Assembly (NCBI RefSeq): GCF_005502885.1 | Contig: NZ_SCMR01000025.1 | Span: 1-58,504, forward strand | Direction of reading: 5' to 3' | DNA: 58,504 bases | Origin: Microbacterium sp. 2FI | GTDB taxonomy: Bacteria; Actinomycetota; Actinomycetes; Actinomycetales; Microbacteriaceae | Part shown: in pieces, positions 43,111-51,401 of the stretch | How positions within the stretch are numbered: the first letter of the stretch is position 1 | Layout: each line of letters opens with the position of its first letter | Notes under the pieces: model-generated | The model's input: only the letters and a program-made list of their open reading frames with translations | Databases searched by the model: none | What the model was told of the DNA's origin: nothing | Translations under genes and position numbers: made by a program

Positions 43111-43926
43111 TCACGCCGTCGGGATCACCACGATCGGCTCGGTCGAGGGCTGACCGGTGGGCGACCCGCCCTCGGGTTCGACCGACACCGCGACAGCGCC
43201 GCCGGCCACGACGGTGCCGTCGAGAAGTGCCGTCGAGGATCCGTCGGGCGCCGCGAACGTGCCGGCCGAGACCGCGCCGTCCTCGCCCACGAACCACATC
43301 TCGAACGCCTCGTCGGTCGCGATCTCGGGCAGGTCGTCGGAGACGAGAACGACCTTGCCGACGGACTCGGACCAGTGCACGGTCGCATCGCCGCCGGTGG
43401 CGAGTTCGGCGGTCGCGGTCTGCGCGTCGGGCGCGGCCTCGATCTCGGCGAGCGCCGCGACGGCGGGAGGCTGGTTGACGATCTCGTTGATCGAGACGGC
43501 GCCGTACCCGAGCACGACGAGGAGGACGAGGGATGCCGCGAGGGCCAGGAGTCCGCGCGTCCAGTTGCGCCGCGACACGGCCTGGATCGTCGAGGTGGTC
43601 GGCGCCGGGTCGACGTAGGGCGGATCCTCGGCCGCGGTCTGCGCGTCGCGGGTCGGCACCGCCGGCGTCTCGGACGCTGCCGCCGCGGCATCCGCTCCCT
43701 GTGGTGTGGAGGCGATCCGGGCGAGAAGCGTCGAACGTGCGGTGAGCGGCGGGGCGACGTCGGCGACGCCGTCGGCCAGGAGCGCGGCGGTCTCAGCGTC
43801 TGCCTGCACGTGGTGCTCCCACTCGGGGTGGTCGCTGCGAGCGCGGGTGAAGGCGGCGAGGTCGTCGGGCGTCAGCGCGTTCAGCGCGAAGCCGGCTGCC
43901 AGTTCGGCGAATTCCTGTTCGTTCAC
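43111..43926 (-). CDS. rskA: Anti-sigma-K factor RskA
   Basis: A 271-residue membrane-spanning anti-sigma factor. The cytoplasmic part starts EFAELAAGFALNALTPDDLA with the anti-sigma-binding helices, followed by a Pro/Ala-rich linker. One membrane helix lies near residue 128-150 (RGLLALAASLVLLVVLGYGA). The extracytoplasmic RskA domain (from about 155) contains VVLVSDDLPEIATDEAFEMW. The GTG at 43926 overlaps the sigK stop (GTGA), showing translational coupling. RskA sequesters SigK until regulated proteolysis releases it (known in M. tuberculosis). Confidence 0.93.
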   Translation of the reverse strand: MNEQEFAELAAGFALNALTPDDLAAFTRARSDHPEWEHHVQADAETAALLADGVADVAPPLTARSTLLARIASTPQGADAAAAASETPAVPTRDAQTAAEDPPYVDPAPTTSTIQAVSRRNWTRGLLALAASLVLLVVLGYGAVSINEIVNQPPAVAALAEIEAAPDAQTATAELATGGDATVHWSESVGKVVLVSDDLPEIATDEAFEMWFVGEDGAVSAGTFAAPDGSSTALLDGTVVAGGAVAVSVEPEGGSPTGQPSTEPIVVIPTA

Positions 43927-44525
43927 GTCGTCACCCCCATCTCCACTCGCAGTCGAGAGAGTCCGTCTCTCATCCTGGTCTTGATCGTCCCCAGCGGCGC
44001 TCCCACCAGAGCCGCGATCTCGCTCTGAGAGTAACCGCCGTAATACGCCAGGGTCAGCGCTTCCTTCTGCACGTCGGGCAGGGTCGACAGCGCCTGTGCG
44101 ACTTTCTCCCCTTCGATGCGCAGCTCCACCTGCTCTGCGACGCCGTCGTGTGCGACGTCGAGATCCCGGAACCCCGCTCGCACATCGCGGTCGGTGCTCG
44201 CCTGCGAAGCACGCACGCGATCCACCGCCCGTCGGTGTGCGATCGTGAGTATCCACGATCTCCCCTGACCTCTGTTCGGAGCGAACCGATCGGCGGATTG
44301 CCACACCTCGAGGAAGACCTCCTGCAGCACCTCCTCGCTCTGCGAGCGGTCGACGAGGACGCGCAGGATCAGGCCGAAGACCCGCGGCGAGAGCATGTCG
44401 TAGAGGCGCGCGAAGGCGCCCTGGTCGCCGCCGGCGACACGGCGGAGCAGGTCGCCGGCATGGTCGACGGGTTCGGTGCCGTCCTCCGGCACGTCCACCC
44501 CGTCGATGACCATGTCCACCAGCAT
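43923..44525 (-). CDS. sigK: ECF RNA polymerase sigma factor SigK
   Basis: A 200-residue group 4 sigma factor. Region 2 includes LYDMLSPRVFGLILRVLVDR and QEVFLEVWQSADRF; region 4 includes LPDVQKEALTLAYYGGYSQS, then EIAALVGAPLGTIKTRMRDG. Homology to SigK rather than other ECF types is inferred from gene context: rskA overlaps it downstream, and dipZ and the fasciclin gene are upstream. In M. tuberculosis SigK drives mpt70/mpt83 and dipZ. Here the four genes are in one locus. ATG 44525 gives the expected N-terminus. Confidence 0.92.
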   Translation of the reverse strand: MLVDMVIDGVDVPEDGTEPVDHAGDLLRRVAGGDQGAFARLYDMLSPRVFGLILRVLVDRSQSEEVLQEVFLEVWQSADRFAPNRGQGRSWILTIAHRRAVDRVRASQASTDRDVRAGFRDLDVAHDGVAEQVELRIEGEKVAQALSTLPDVQKEALTLAYYGGYSQSEIAALVGAPLGTIKTRMRDGLSRLRVEMGVTT

Positions 44526-44566
44526 GCCCTACTCCTCTCCCTCCGCCCGCCGACCCCGCCCGCGCG

Positions 44567-46306
44567 TCAGCCGAACGTGAACGAATACACCTCGACGCCG
44601 GGCGAAACCTCGACCTCGAGCACGCCCCGCTCGCCGTCGCCGCCCTCGACCACGGCATACGAGCGCGGAGTCCCGTCGACGGCGATCGTCTCGGTCGAGC
44701 CGTCGTCGCGCGTCACTTCCACCTCTCCTGCGCCCGCGAGCACCATGCGCACCTCGGTGGCGCGATAGTCGAGACGGATGCTGCCGCCCTCGTCGCCGGC
44801 GGGCGTCGCGTACTGGGTCTCGAGGCGCCAGTCGCCGTCCAGCGCGAACGAGTCCGCGGGCTGGTCGCTCGGGAACCGGTAGGTGCCCTCACCTGCCCGA
44901 TACTGCTCGTCGCCGCCGAAGTTGACGTCTTTCGCCGAGCCCAGGAACGTCTCGCGCGTTCGGGTGCCCGACTCGGGCGTCTCGTCGTCGACGGCGGTCT
45001 CGCCCGGCAGCGCGATCCCCGGCTTCGCGTCCTGAAGCAGCTCGCGGATGAGCTTCTCCGTCGCGGCGTAGTTGCCCTCGCCGAACGCGATGTGGCGCAC
45101 GGTCCCCTCGGCATCGATCAGATAGTGGGCGGGCCAGTAGCGGTTGCGGTAGTTGGTCCACGTCGACAGCGTGTTGTCGAGTGCGACGGGGTACTCGATG
45201 CCGAAGTCGCGCGCACCGGCGGCGACGTTGTCGGCATCCTTCTCGAAGGCGTACTCGGGTGAGTGGATGCCGATCACCTGCAGTCCGCTGTCGCGGTAGG
45301 TCTCGTCCCACGCGACGACGTGCGGGATGGAGCGCTGGCAGTTGATGCACGAGTACGCCCAGAAGTCGATGAGCACGACCTGGCCCCGCAGGTCGTCGAG
45401 GGCGAGCCCCGCGGCATCGGGGGTGTTCAGCCACTGCTCGATGCCGCGGATGCTCGGTGCAGTGCCGCACGACTCCAGTTCGGGAGCGCCGTTGGTGCAC
45501 TGGTCGAGGTCTTTGTTCTCGTCGGTGACGAGTCCGCCGAGGTCGAGGGCGCGACGCGCCTCGTCGCTGTCGGTGAGGTCGCGCTGGAGCTGCGCGGTGT
45601 AGTCGGGCACGAGGCGCTGCAGCGCCTGGGGCACGTTGAAGACGAGTCCGACGGCGAGGGCGAGCATCGCGACGCCGGCGGCGATGCGGATGCCGCGCTC
45701 GTGCGTGCGGAAGGCGCGGATGCGTTCGACCAGCCCACGGCCGGCGAGCGCGAAGCCCAGCAGCGGAATCGCGACGCCGATCGAGAACGACGCCGTCAGC
45801 AGCACGGTGTCCCAGCCGATGCGGCCGGTCGACCCCGCGACGATGATCGCCGCCAGGACCGGGCCCGCGCACGGCACGAACACCGTGCCGAGGGCGAGTC
45901 CCACCCCGAACCCGCTCCCCCGGTTCGCGACCTCGCGGTTCGACGCGAGGCGCTGGAACGGCTTCTCGAGGATCTGCTCGAAGCGCGGAACCAGCAGCCC
46001 CACGCCGATGAGCACAAGAACTCCGATGCCCGCCCACCGCAGCACATCTTGCGGCAGGTTGAGCGCGCCCAGCAGGAGCGAGCCGAGCAGGGTGACCAGC
46101 GTGAAGCTCGTCACGAGGCCCGCGATGACCAGGTACGGCCGCGACCGCGGTGCCGGCACCGGGCCGTCGGCCCCTTCACCTCCCTCGCCCTCGAATCGGG
46201 CGGACTGCGCGCCGCCCGTGAGAAAGATGACCGGGAGCACCGGCAGGATGCACGGCGAGATCCCCGTGATGAGTCCGCCGAGCAGACCGATGATGACGAG
46301 CGACAT
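44567..46306 (-). CDS. dipZ: DipZ-type membrane thiol-disulphide protein (CcdA/TlpA fusion)
   Basis: A 579-residue three-domain protein. The first 245 residues are CcdA-like with about seven helices and the cysteines GISPCILPV and VPCAGPV, which shuttle electrons across the membrane. Residues about 300-470 are a TlpA-type thioredoxin-fold domain with the active site Cys320-Ile-Asn-Cys323 in WAYSCINCQRS. The C-terminal 110 residues form a beta-rich carbohydrate-binding-like domain seen in mycobacterial DipZ. It starts at ATG 46306 and is followed by sigK after 41 bp, so the order dipZ-sigK-rskA suggests one operon. Confidence 0.93.
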   Translation of the reverse strand: MSLVIIGLLGGLITGISPCILPVLPVIFLTGGAQSARFEGEGGEGADGPVPAPRSRPYLVIAGLVTSFTLVTLLGSLLLGALNLPQDVLRWAGIGVLVLIGVGLLVPRFEQILEKPFQRLASNREVANRGSGFGVGLALGTVFVPCAGPVLAAIIVAGSTGRIGWDTVLLTASFSIGVAIPLLGFALAGRGLVERIRAFRTHERGIRIAAGVAMLALAVGLVFNVPQALQRLVPDYTAQLQRDLTDSDEARRALDLGGLVTDENKDLDQCTNGAPELESCGTAPSIRGIEQWLNTPDAAGLALDDLRGQVVLIDFWAYSCINCQRSIPHVVAWDETYRDSGLQVIGIHSPEYAFEKDADNVAAGARDFGIEYPVALDNTLSTWTNYRNRYWPAHYLIDAEGTVRHIAFGEGNYAATEKLIRELLQDAKPGIALPGETAVDDETPESGTRTRETFLGSAKDVNFGGDEQYRAGEGTYRFPSDQPADSFALDGDWRLETQYATPAGDEGGSIRLDYRATEVRMVLAGAGEVEVTRDDGSTETIAVDGTPRSYAVVEGGDGERGVLEVEVSPGVEVYSFTFG

Positions 46307-46330
46307 TCTTTCCCCCTGTGAGTCGGAGGT

Positions 46331-46358
46331 TGTTCGCGTCGGGGGCCGCTTCGGATTG
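46331..46358 (-). promoter_or_regulatory. Candidate SigK-type promoter for dipZ
   Basis: On the minus strand CAATCC (46358-46353) is followed after 15-16 bp by (G)CGAAC around 46336-46331. The same hexamers appear in the divergent promoter, which would let SigK autoactivate its operon through dipZ. The match to the SigK consensus, which I recall as near CCATCC-N16/17-CCGAAT, is approximate. Confidence 0.35.
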
Positions 46359-46372
46359 CTCCGATCAGCATC

Positions 46373-46400
46373 CAATCCGATTCCGCAGGGGCCTCCGAAG
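46373..46400 (+). promoter_or_regulatory. Candidate SigK-type promoter for the fasciclin gene
   Basis: CAATCC (46373-46378) and CCGAAG (46395-46400) are separated by 16 bp, close to the mycobacterial SigK consensus as I recall it. The likely start of transcription would be about 46406, 83 bp before the fasciclin ATG. The minus-strand dipZ start lies in the other direction of the same gap. Confidence 0.45.
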
Positions 46401-46488
46401 AGTCCGTGTCGCCGCTCCTGCGGCACACGCCCCGCTCGTCGGGGACCTGCAGATCACGGTCCGTCAGGACCTCACAGAGGAGGAAGTC

Positions 46489-47154
46489 ATGTCTCGCATC
46501 ACCCGCAAGCGCGTCTCGGCCGGTCTGGCCCTCGCGTTCGCCGCGACGTTCGCGCTGTCGGCATGTTCGATGGGCGGCGGGGCCACCGCCGAGCCGTCGG
46601 AGGAGCCCACGACCGCCCCCATGGAAGAGACCGAAGAGCCCATGGAGTTGGACCCGGCCGCCAACCTCGTCGGCCCCGGCTGCGCCGGATACGCCGAGGC
46701 CGTTCCCGACGGCGCCGGCTCGATCGAGGGCATGTCTGCCGACCCGGTCGCGGTCGCAGCATCCAACAACCCGCTGCTGGCGACGCTCGTCTCCGCGGTG
46801 AGCGGCCAGCTCAACCCCGAGGTCGACCTCGTCGACACGCTCAACGGCAGCGAGTTCACCGTGTTCGCACCGGTCGACGAGGCCTTCGCGGCCATCGACC
46901 CGGCGACCATCGAGGCGCTGAAGACCGACACCGAGACGCTGTCGGCGATCCTCACGTACCACGTGGTCCCCGGCCAGATCGAGCCGGCCGACATCGCCGG
47001 CACCCACACCACGGTGCAGGGTGCAGATCTCGAGGTCACCGGATCGGGTGACATGTGGATGGTCAACGACGCGAACGTCATCTGCGGTGGAGTGCAGACG
47101 GCGAACGCCACCGTCTACCTCATCGACGCGGTCCTGATGCCCCCCACTCAGTGA
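46489..47154 (+). CDS. Fasciclin-domain secreted lipoprotein (MPT70/MPT83-like)
   Basis: A 221-residue secreted protein. The signal peptide ends in the lipobox ALSAC (Cys26), followed by a Glu/Pro-rich spacer. One FAS1 domain of about 130 residues is shown by NPLLATLVSAVSGQLNPEVD, the H1-like motif TVFAPVDEAFAAIDPATIE, and LTYHVVPGQIEPADI. This is the form of M. tuberculosis MPT70/MPT83, the main SigK-regulated secreted antigens. The ATG at 46489 follows GAGGAGGAAG. It is divergent from dipZ, and two hairpins follow the stop. Confidence 0.93.
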   Translation: MSRITRKRVSAGLALAFAATFALSACSMGGGATAEPSEEPTTAPMEETEEPMELDPAANLVGPGCAGYAEAVPDGAGSIEGMSADPVAVAASNNPLLATLVSAVSGQLNPEVDLVDTLNGSEFTVFAPVDEAFAAIDPATIEALKTDTETLSAILTYHVVPGQIEPADIAGTHTTVQGADLEVTGSGDMWMVNDANVICGGVQTANATVYLIDAVLMPPTQ

Positions 47155-47162
47155 CCTTCGAC

Positions 47163-47241
47163 GTCCGGCTCCTGGGGGTAGAAGCCGGACATGGGGCGGC
47201 GCGGCCGCCGGTGCCTTGCGAGGAGGCACCGGCGGCCGCGC
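47163..47241 (+). terminator. Two successive stem-loops after the fasciclin gene
   Basis: The first stem-loop has an 8-bp stem (47163-47170 with 47183-47190). The second has an 18-bp perfect stem (47199-47216 with 47224-47241) and a 7-nt loop. The pair lies 8 bp after the stop codon. Neither has a T run, so the role as terminator or 3'-end stabiliser is inferred from strength and position. Confidence 0.6.
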
Positions 47242-47298
47242 TGGTGCGCGCGGCGGCCGCGCGGTGAAGGTCGCACGCCGAAGTAGGCTTGACGGTGC

Positions 47299-47371
47299 GG
47301 GCCTCTAGCTCAGTCGGTAGAGCATCGGACTTTTAATCCGCGGGTCGTGGGTTCGAGCCCCACGGGGCCCA
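47299..47371 (+). tRNA. tRNA-Lys (anticodon TTT)
   Basis: A complete cloverleaf: acceptor GGGCCTC with GGGGCCC, D-arm GCTC/GAGC, anticodon stem CGGA/TCCG with loop CTTTTAA giving anticodon TTT, and T-arm GTGGG-TTCGAGC-CCCAC. Discriminator A; CCA not encoded. Confidence 0.97.
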
Positions 47372-47378
47372 CACGCGT

Positions 47379-47410
47379 GGAAGCGCCGCCCCCTCGGGGG
47401 CGGCGCTTCC
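47379..47410. terminator. Hairpin between tRNA-Lys and the GNAT gene
   Basis: A perfect 14-bp stem (47379-47392 with 47397-47410) encloses a 4-nt loop. It is 8 bp after the tRNA and 20 bp before the stop of the convergent GNAT gene. There is no T tract on either side, so efficiency is uncertain. Confidence 0.6.
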
Positions 47411-47429
47411 GAGGTTGCGGAGCCGAGTG

Positions 47430-47870
47430 CTACAGCTCGATCGCGTAGTGGACGAAACCCGTGTCGTCGGCCACACGGTCGTAGAGCACGCGCGCGGTCG
47501 CGTTGTGCGACTGCGTGAGCCAGTAGACCTGCGCGCACCCGTGTGCCCGTGCCCAGTCGGCCACCGTGGCGATGAGCGCGCGGCCCGCGCCCGTGCCCCG
47601 CACGTCAGGGGTGACGAAGAGGTCTTCGAGGTAGCAGTACGGACCGTCGGCCGACGTGCTCGGGTGGGTCAGCCAGTGCACGAATCCGATCGCACGGCCC
47701 TCGGCATCCCGAGCCAACGCCGCGTGAACGGGAAAGGCCGGGTCGACCAGCCGGCCGAAAGTCAAGGCCGTCTGATCATCGCTGAGCACGGTCTCGTAGA
47801 ACTCGAGGTAGGCCAGCCACAGCGGCAGCCAGTCGTCGTGGTCTGACAAGGCGAGGGAACGGATCTCCAT
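47430..47870 (-). CDS. GNAT-family N-acetyltransferase
   Basis: A 146-residue single-domain acetyltransferase. The acetyl-CoA pyrophosphate loop is VTPDVRGTGAGRALIATVAD (RxxGxG/A), after the preceding strand YLEDLFVT. The C-terminal strand and helix HNATARVLYDRVADDTGFVH are typical. The substrate is unknown. ATG 47870 is used; a GTG one codon upstream also fits. It stands alone, converging with tRNA-Lys, with 30 bp to the next acetyltransferase gene upstream. Confidence 0.9.
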   Translation of the reverse strand: MEIRSLALSDHDDWLPLWLAYLEFYETVLSDDQTALTFGRLVDPAFPVHAALARDAEGRAIGFVHWLTHPSTSADGPYCYLEDLFVTPDVRGTGAGRALIATVADWARAHGCAQVYWLTQSHNATARVLYDRVADDTGFVHYAIEL

Positions 47871-47900
47871 CACCCGAGGCTAGTGGCGTCAGTGGTCGCG

Positions 47901-48440
47901 TCAACCTGCCGCGATGCTGCGCATCATGACCATTTCGCGCCCGTTCGCGCTCTCGACTTCGTCGCCCGTCGGGCGGAAGCCGAGCCGCGAGTATGCGGCC
48001 TGCGCACGCGCGTTGTCGACGTGCACGTCAAGCGCGAGCTCTCGACAACCCTGGGAAGCAGCCCACGCGCCGGCCGCGGCGAACAACGCGTCGATGACAC
48101 CACCACCGCGGTGGGCGGGACTGACGTAGACCGCGACGACCAGCGCGCGATCTGCCACGACGGGGCGACCGAAGTAGTCGAGCGCGTCGGCCTCGGGGAT
48201 GAGGACCGTCGCGGTTCCGACCCACGACCGCGCCGTCTCCGCGATGAACTGCGCGACCGAATCGGACAGCGCCGCGCCGATGGCCCGCTCGGTCCAGAAC
48301 GCCGCCGGGCGCGCCCGAGCCTCGTCGGCGGTCTCGAGGAACGCGATGCCGGCGGCCGGGTCGGCGAGGGCCTCGAGGCGCAGCGCGCGCAGCCGTTCGC
48401 TCTCGGTCGCGAAGACGCGGCGGACCTCGATCTCAGGCAC
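47901..48440 (-). CDS. GNAT-family N-acetyltransferase
   Basis: A 179-residue acetyltransferase. The N-terminus RRVFATESERLRALRLEALA is a typical GNAT start. The acetyl-CoA motif occurs as VYVSPAHRGGGVIDALFAAA, in the form R-G-G-G instead of the usual G-x-G/A spacing, and DVHVDNARAQAAYSRLGFRP is the C-terminal alpha-beta end. The GTG at 48440 overlaps the stop of pncA by 8 bp, so the two are translationally coupled and share an operon. Its target is not known. Confidence 0.9.
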   Translation of the reverse strand: MPEIEVRRVFATESERLRALRLEALADPAAGIAFLETADEARARPAAFWTERAIGAALSDSVAQFIAETARSWVGTATVLIPEADALDYFGRPVVADRALVVAVYVSPAHRGGGVIDALFAAAGAWAASQGCRELALDVHVDNARAQAAYSRLGFRPTGDEVESANGREMVMMRSIAAG

Positions 48441-49011
48441 CCGAGGTCGCCAGCTCGGCGCCCGCGTGGGCGAGCTCGGCCAGGGCCGCCTCGCTCGTTT
48501 CGGCGGCCACACCGGCGACGAGGTCGGTGAGGATGCGCACGTGCCGGCCGTGCTCGATCGCGTCGAGGGCCGATGCGCGCACGCAGTAGTCGGTGGCGAT
48601 CCCCACGACGTCCACGTCGACCACGCCGTGCTCGTCGAGCAGATGCCCGACGGTGACGCCGTCATCGGTGGTCCCCTCGAACAGCGAGTAGGCGGGCCGG
48701 CCTTGCCCCTTCTTGACATGGTGCGTCACGGCACCGACGTCGAGACCCGGGTCGTAGTCGGCCCCGTCGGTGCCGCCCACGCAGTGCGCGGGCCACGTGT
48801 CGACATAGTCGGGCTCGGGGTGGAAGTGCCCGCCGTTGTCGCCCGTGGAGTCGTGCCAGTCGCGCGAGGCCACGATGACGGCGTACTCCCCGGCATGGGC
48901 GGTGAGGAATGCCGAGATGCCCGTGGCGACGGCGTCACCCCCGTCCACGCCGAGGGCTCCGCCCTCGGTGAAATCGTTCTGGACGTCGACGATGAACAGC
49001 GCCTTGCTCAT
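48433..49011 (-). CDS. pncA: Nicotinamidase/pyrazinamidase (isochorismatase family)
   Basis: A 192-residue cysteine hydrolase that deaminates nicotinamide to nicotinic acid in NAD salvage and can activate pyrazinamide. The catalytic triad elements are visible: Asp9 in VDVQNDF, a Lys in THHVKKGQG, and the nucleophile Cys in GIATDYCVRAS. The metal site is formed by SRDWHDSTGDNGGHFHPE (Asp/His/His). Its length and motifs match M. tuberculosis PncA. It starts at ATG 49011, overlapping the MMPL stop by 4 bp, and overlaps the GNAT gene downstream. Confidence 0.94.
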   Translation of the reverse strand: MSKALFIVDVQNDFTEGGALGVDGGDAVATGISAFLTAHAGEYAVIVASRDWHDSTGDNGGHFHPEPDYVDTWPAHCVGGTDGADYDPGLDVGAVTHHVKKGQGRPAYSLFEGTTDDGVTVGHLLDEHGVVDVDVVGIATDYCVRASALDAIEHGRHVRILTDLVAGVAAETSEAALAELAHAGAELATSGA

Positions 49012-51329
49012 GACTCGAGAGTACGCCGGTACTCCTCCCGGGTCAGCGCGTGTCCGTCGTCGGCAACGAGTTCGGGGTCGGTGGCCGCGGGGATCGCGGC
49101 GACCTCGGGCGGTGCATCCGGCCCCTCAACGGCCACTCGCGTCTCGGGTCCCCGCCGCCACAGCTTCGACGGCCACCAGATCGCCGGACCGATGTCGTAC
49201 GACAATGCGGGCACGAGGAGCGAGCGCACGATGAAGGTGTCCAGCAGCACGCCGAAGGCCACGATGAACGCGATCTGGGCGAGGAAGAGGATCGGGATGA
49301 CGCCGAGGGCTGCGAAGGTCGCCGCGAGCACGAGGCCGGCCGAAGTGATCACCCCGCCGGTGGCGATGAGCCCTCGGAGGATGCCGGGTCTCGTGCCGTG
49401 CACGAGCGATTCCTCGCGCACTCGCGACATCAGGAAGATGTTGTAGTCGACGCCGAGCGCCACGAGGAACACGAACCCGTACAGCGGCACCGCGGGGTCT
49501 GCGCCCGGGAACCCGAACACCGTGTCGAAGACGATCGCGCTCACCCCGAGCGCCGTCGCGAACGACAGGATCACGGTGGCGATGAGGATGAGGGGCGCGA
49601 GGATCGAGCGCAGCAGCATCATCAGGATCACGAAGATGACGAACAGGATCACCGGGATGATGATGCTGCGGTCGCGGATCGACGTGTCGTTCGAGTCGAT
49701 GTCGGTCGCCGTCTCGCCGCCGACGAGGGCGGTGCCGGCACCGAGCGCCTCATCGAGGTCGACGCGCAGCTCGCGCACGGTGTCTTCAGCGGCGACCGAG
49801 TCGGCGGCATCGATCAGTGTTCCGATGACGAGCACATCGCCGTCCGACACGGTCGGCTCGGGCGCGGGGGTGCCCGGCGGGCCGACGACGGTGAACACGG
49901 GTTCGCCGTCTTCGATCGTCACGGCCGCCTGGCCGGTGGGCGAATCCTCGGACGCCGCGGCCACCGAATCGATTCCGTCGCTCGCCTCGAGCACCTCGAC
50001 CGTCTCGGCGAGATCCGCCTCGGGGACGATGACGTACACCGGGCTGCCGGAGCCTGCCGGGAAGTGCTCGGCGAGAACGTCCTGACCGTCGCGTGCCTCG
50101 GATTCGCCGAGGACGAGATCGCTCGAGGGCACACCGTCGGCCTTGAGCTGCGTCAGCCCCACGGCGCCGACGAGGAGGACCACGGTGCAGACGATCCACA
50201 CGACGCGGGCGTGCCGCGCGACGAAGCGCGCCTGGCGCGGCCACAGTCCCTTCACGGGCTGCGTCAGATCGTCGGGGAGCGCGATGCTGGACTGCTTCGG
50301 GAAGAACGGCCAGAAGGCCGTGCGCCCGAAGAGGGCCAGCAACGCCGGGAGGAAGGTGAGGGCCGACAGCATCGAGAAGACGATGCCGATCGAGGCGATG
50401 GGCCCGAGGGCGCGGTTCGTCGCGAGGTCGGAGAGCAGCAGGCACAGGAGGCCCGCGATCACCGTGCCGCCGGACGCGAGTATCGGCTCGAACGAGCCCT
50501 TCCACGCGCGGACCGTGGCGTCCCACCGGCGTTCGCCGTCGCCGATGGCCTCTCGGTATCTCGCCACGTACAAGAGCGCATAGTCGGTGGCGGCGCCGAT
50601 CACGAGGATGAACAGGATTCCCTGCACCTGCCCGTTGAGCACGACGATGCCGGCGTAGGCGAGCCACCACACCGTCAAGAGCGCAACGCACAGCGCGAAG
50701 ACCGAAGTCAGCAGCACGAGCACCGGCAGCAGCGGCGATCGGTAGACGATCACGAGAATGACGAAGACCGCGATGAGTGCGACGGCGAGGAGCAGGCCGT
50801 CGATGCCGAGGAAGCCCTCGACGAGGTCGGCGGTGAAGCCCGCAGGCCCCGTCACCCAGGCTTCCATGCCTTCCGGCAGTTCTTCGCCGAGAAGCGCACG
50901 GATCTCGGCGACGATCTCGCCGACGTCTGCGGTCGCGTCGATCGGCACGAAGATCTGCACCGCTTCGCCGTCATCGGAGAGCAGCGGCGGCGAGACGCCC
51001 TCGAGAACGCCGTCGACGGCGGCGATCTCGTCGGCGACCACCTGGATGTCGGCGACATCGGCCTCGGACAGTTCGCCCTCACCCGTGACCACGACGACGG
51101 CGGGGATGCTGTCGTCGCCCAGGAAGTCGGGGAGGCGCTCGTTGACCTGCGTCGCGTCTGCACTCTCGGGCAGGAAGGACGAGCGATCGTTCGTCGACAC
51201 CTCGTCGACCTTGCCGAAGTAGGGTCCGCCGATCGAGCCGCCGACGAGCCACAGCACGACGAGGAAGATCGGGATTCCGATGCGCAGCCAGCGGGTGGGC
51301 TGACGGCGGGCGAGGGGCGCAGTCTCCAT
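49008..51329 (-). CDS. MMPL-family RND-type exporter
   Basis: A 773-residue membrane transporter with the MMPL/RND architecture: two repeats, each with one helix, an extracytoplasmic domain of about 140 residues and five further helices. The first helix is RIGIPIFLVVLWLVGGSIGG; the transmembrane cluster includes IDGLLLAVALIAVFVILVIV and the proton-relay GAATDYALLYVARYRE; the second repeat has LGVDYNIFLMSRVREE. Related MmpL proteins export lipids or drugs. The ATG at 51329 lies directly beside a 19-bp palindrome that may be an operator. It overlaps pncA at the 3' end. Confidence 0.93.
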   Translation of the reverse strand: METAPLARRQPTRWLRIGIPIFLVVLWLVGGSIGGPYFGKVDEVSTNDRSSFLPESADATQVNERLPDFLGDDSIPAVVVVTGEGELSEADVADIQVVADEIAAVDGVLEGVSPPLLSDDGEAVQIFVPIDATADVGEIVAEIRALLGEELPEGMEAWVTGPAGFTADLVEGFLGIDGLLLAVALIAVFVILVIVYRSPLLPVLVLLTSVFALCVALLTVWWLAYAGIVVLNGQVQGILFILVIGAATDYALLYVARYREAIGDGERRWDATVRAWKGSFEPILASGGTVIAGLLCLLLSDLATNRALGPIASIGIVFSMLSALTFLPALLALFGRTAFWPFFPKQSSIALPDDLTQPVKGLWPRQARFVARHARVVWIVCTVVLLVGAVGLTQLKADGVPSSDLVLGESEARDGQDVLAEHFPAGSGSPVYVIVPEADLAETVEVLEASDGIDSVAAASEDSPTGQAAVTIEDGEPVFTVVGPPGTPAPEPTVSDGDVLVIGTLIDAADSVAAEDTVRELRVDLDEALGAGTALVGGETATDIDSNDTSIRDRSIIIPVILFVIFVILMMLLRSILAPLILIATVILSFATALGVSAIVFDTVFGFPGADPAVPLYGFVFLVALGVDYNIFLMSRVREESLVHGTRPGILRGLIATGGVITSAGLVLAATFAALGVIPILFLAQIAFIVAFGVLLDTFIVRSLLVPALSYDIGPAIWWPSKLWRRGPETRVAVEGPDAPPEVAAIPAATDPELVADDGHALTREEYRRTLES

Positions 51330-51330
51330 A

Positions 51331-51349
51331 TCGCTAGCTTAGCTAGCGA
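51331..51349 (-). promoter_or_regulatory. 19-bp palindrome next to the MMPL start codon
   Basis: TCGCTAGCT-t-AGCTAGCGA, a perfect palindrome, begins 2 bp upstream of the MMPL ATG. Placement just before the start codon suits a repressor site of the TetR or MarR type. No regulator gene is adjacent, so the regulator must lie elsewhere. Confidence 0.6.
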
Positions 51350-51401
51350 AATCGGGTTCGCGCGACACTGTCGTCGATCGAGTCTCTCTAGGCTGAGTGC
51401 G

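Noticed and set aside
49050..51401. The first about 780 residues of a large plus-strand frame opposite the MMPL gene
   Set aside because: Composition is Asp/Arg/Glu/His shadow; only the EamA part after 51402 is a gene.
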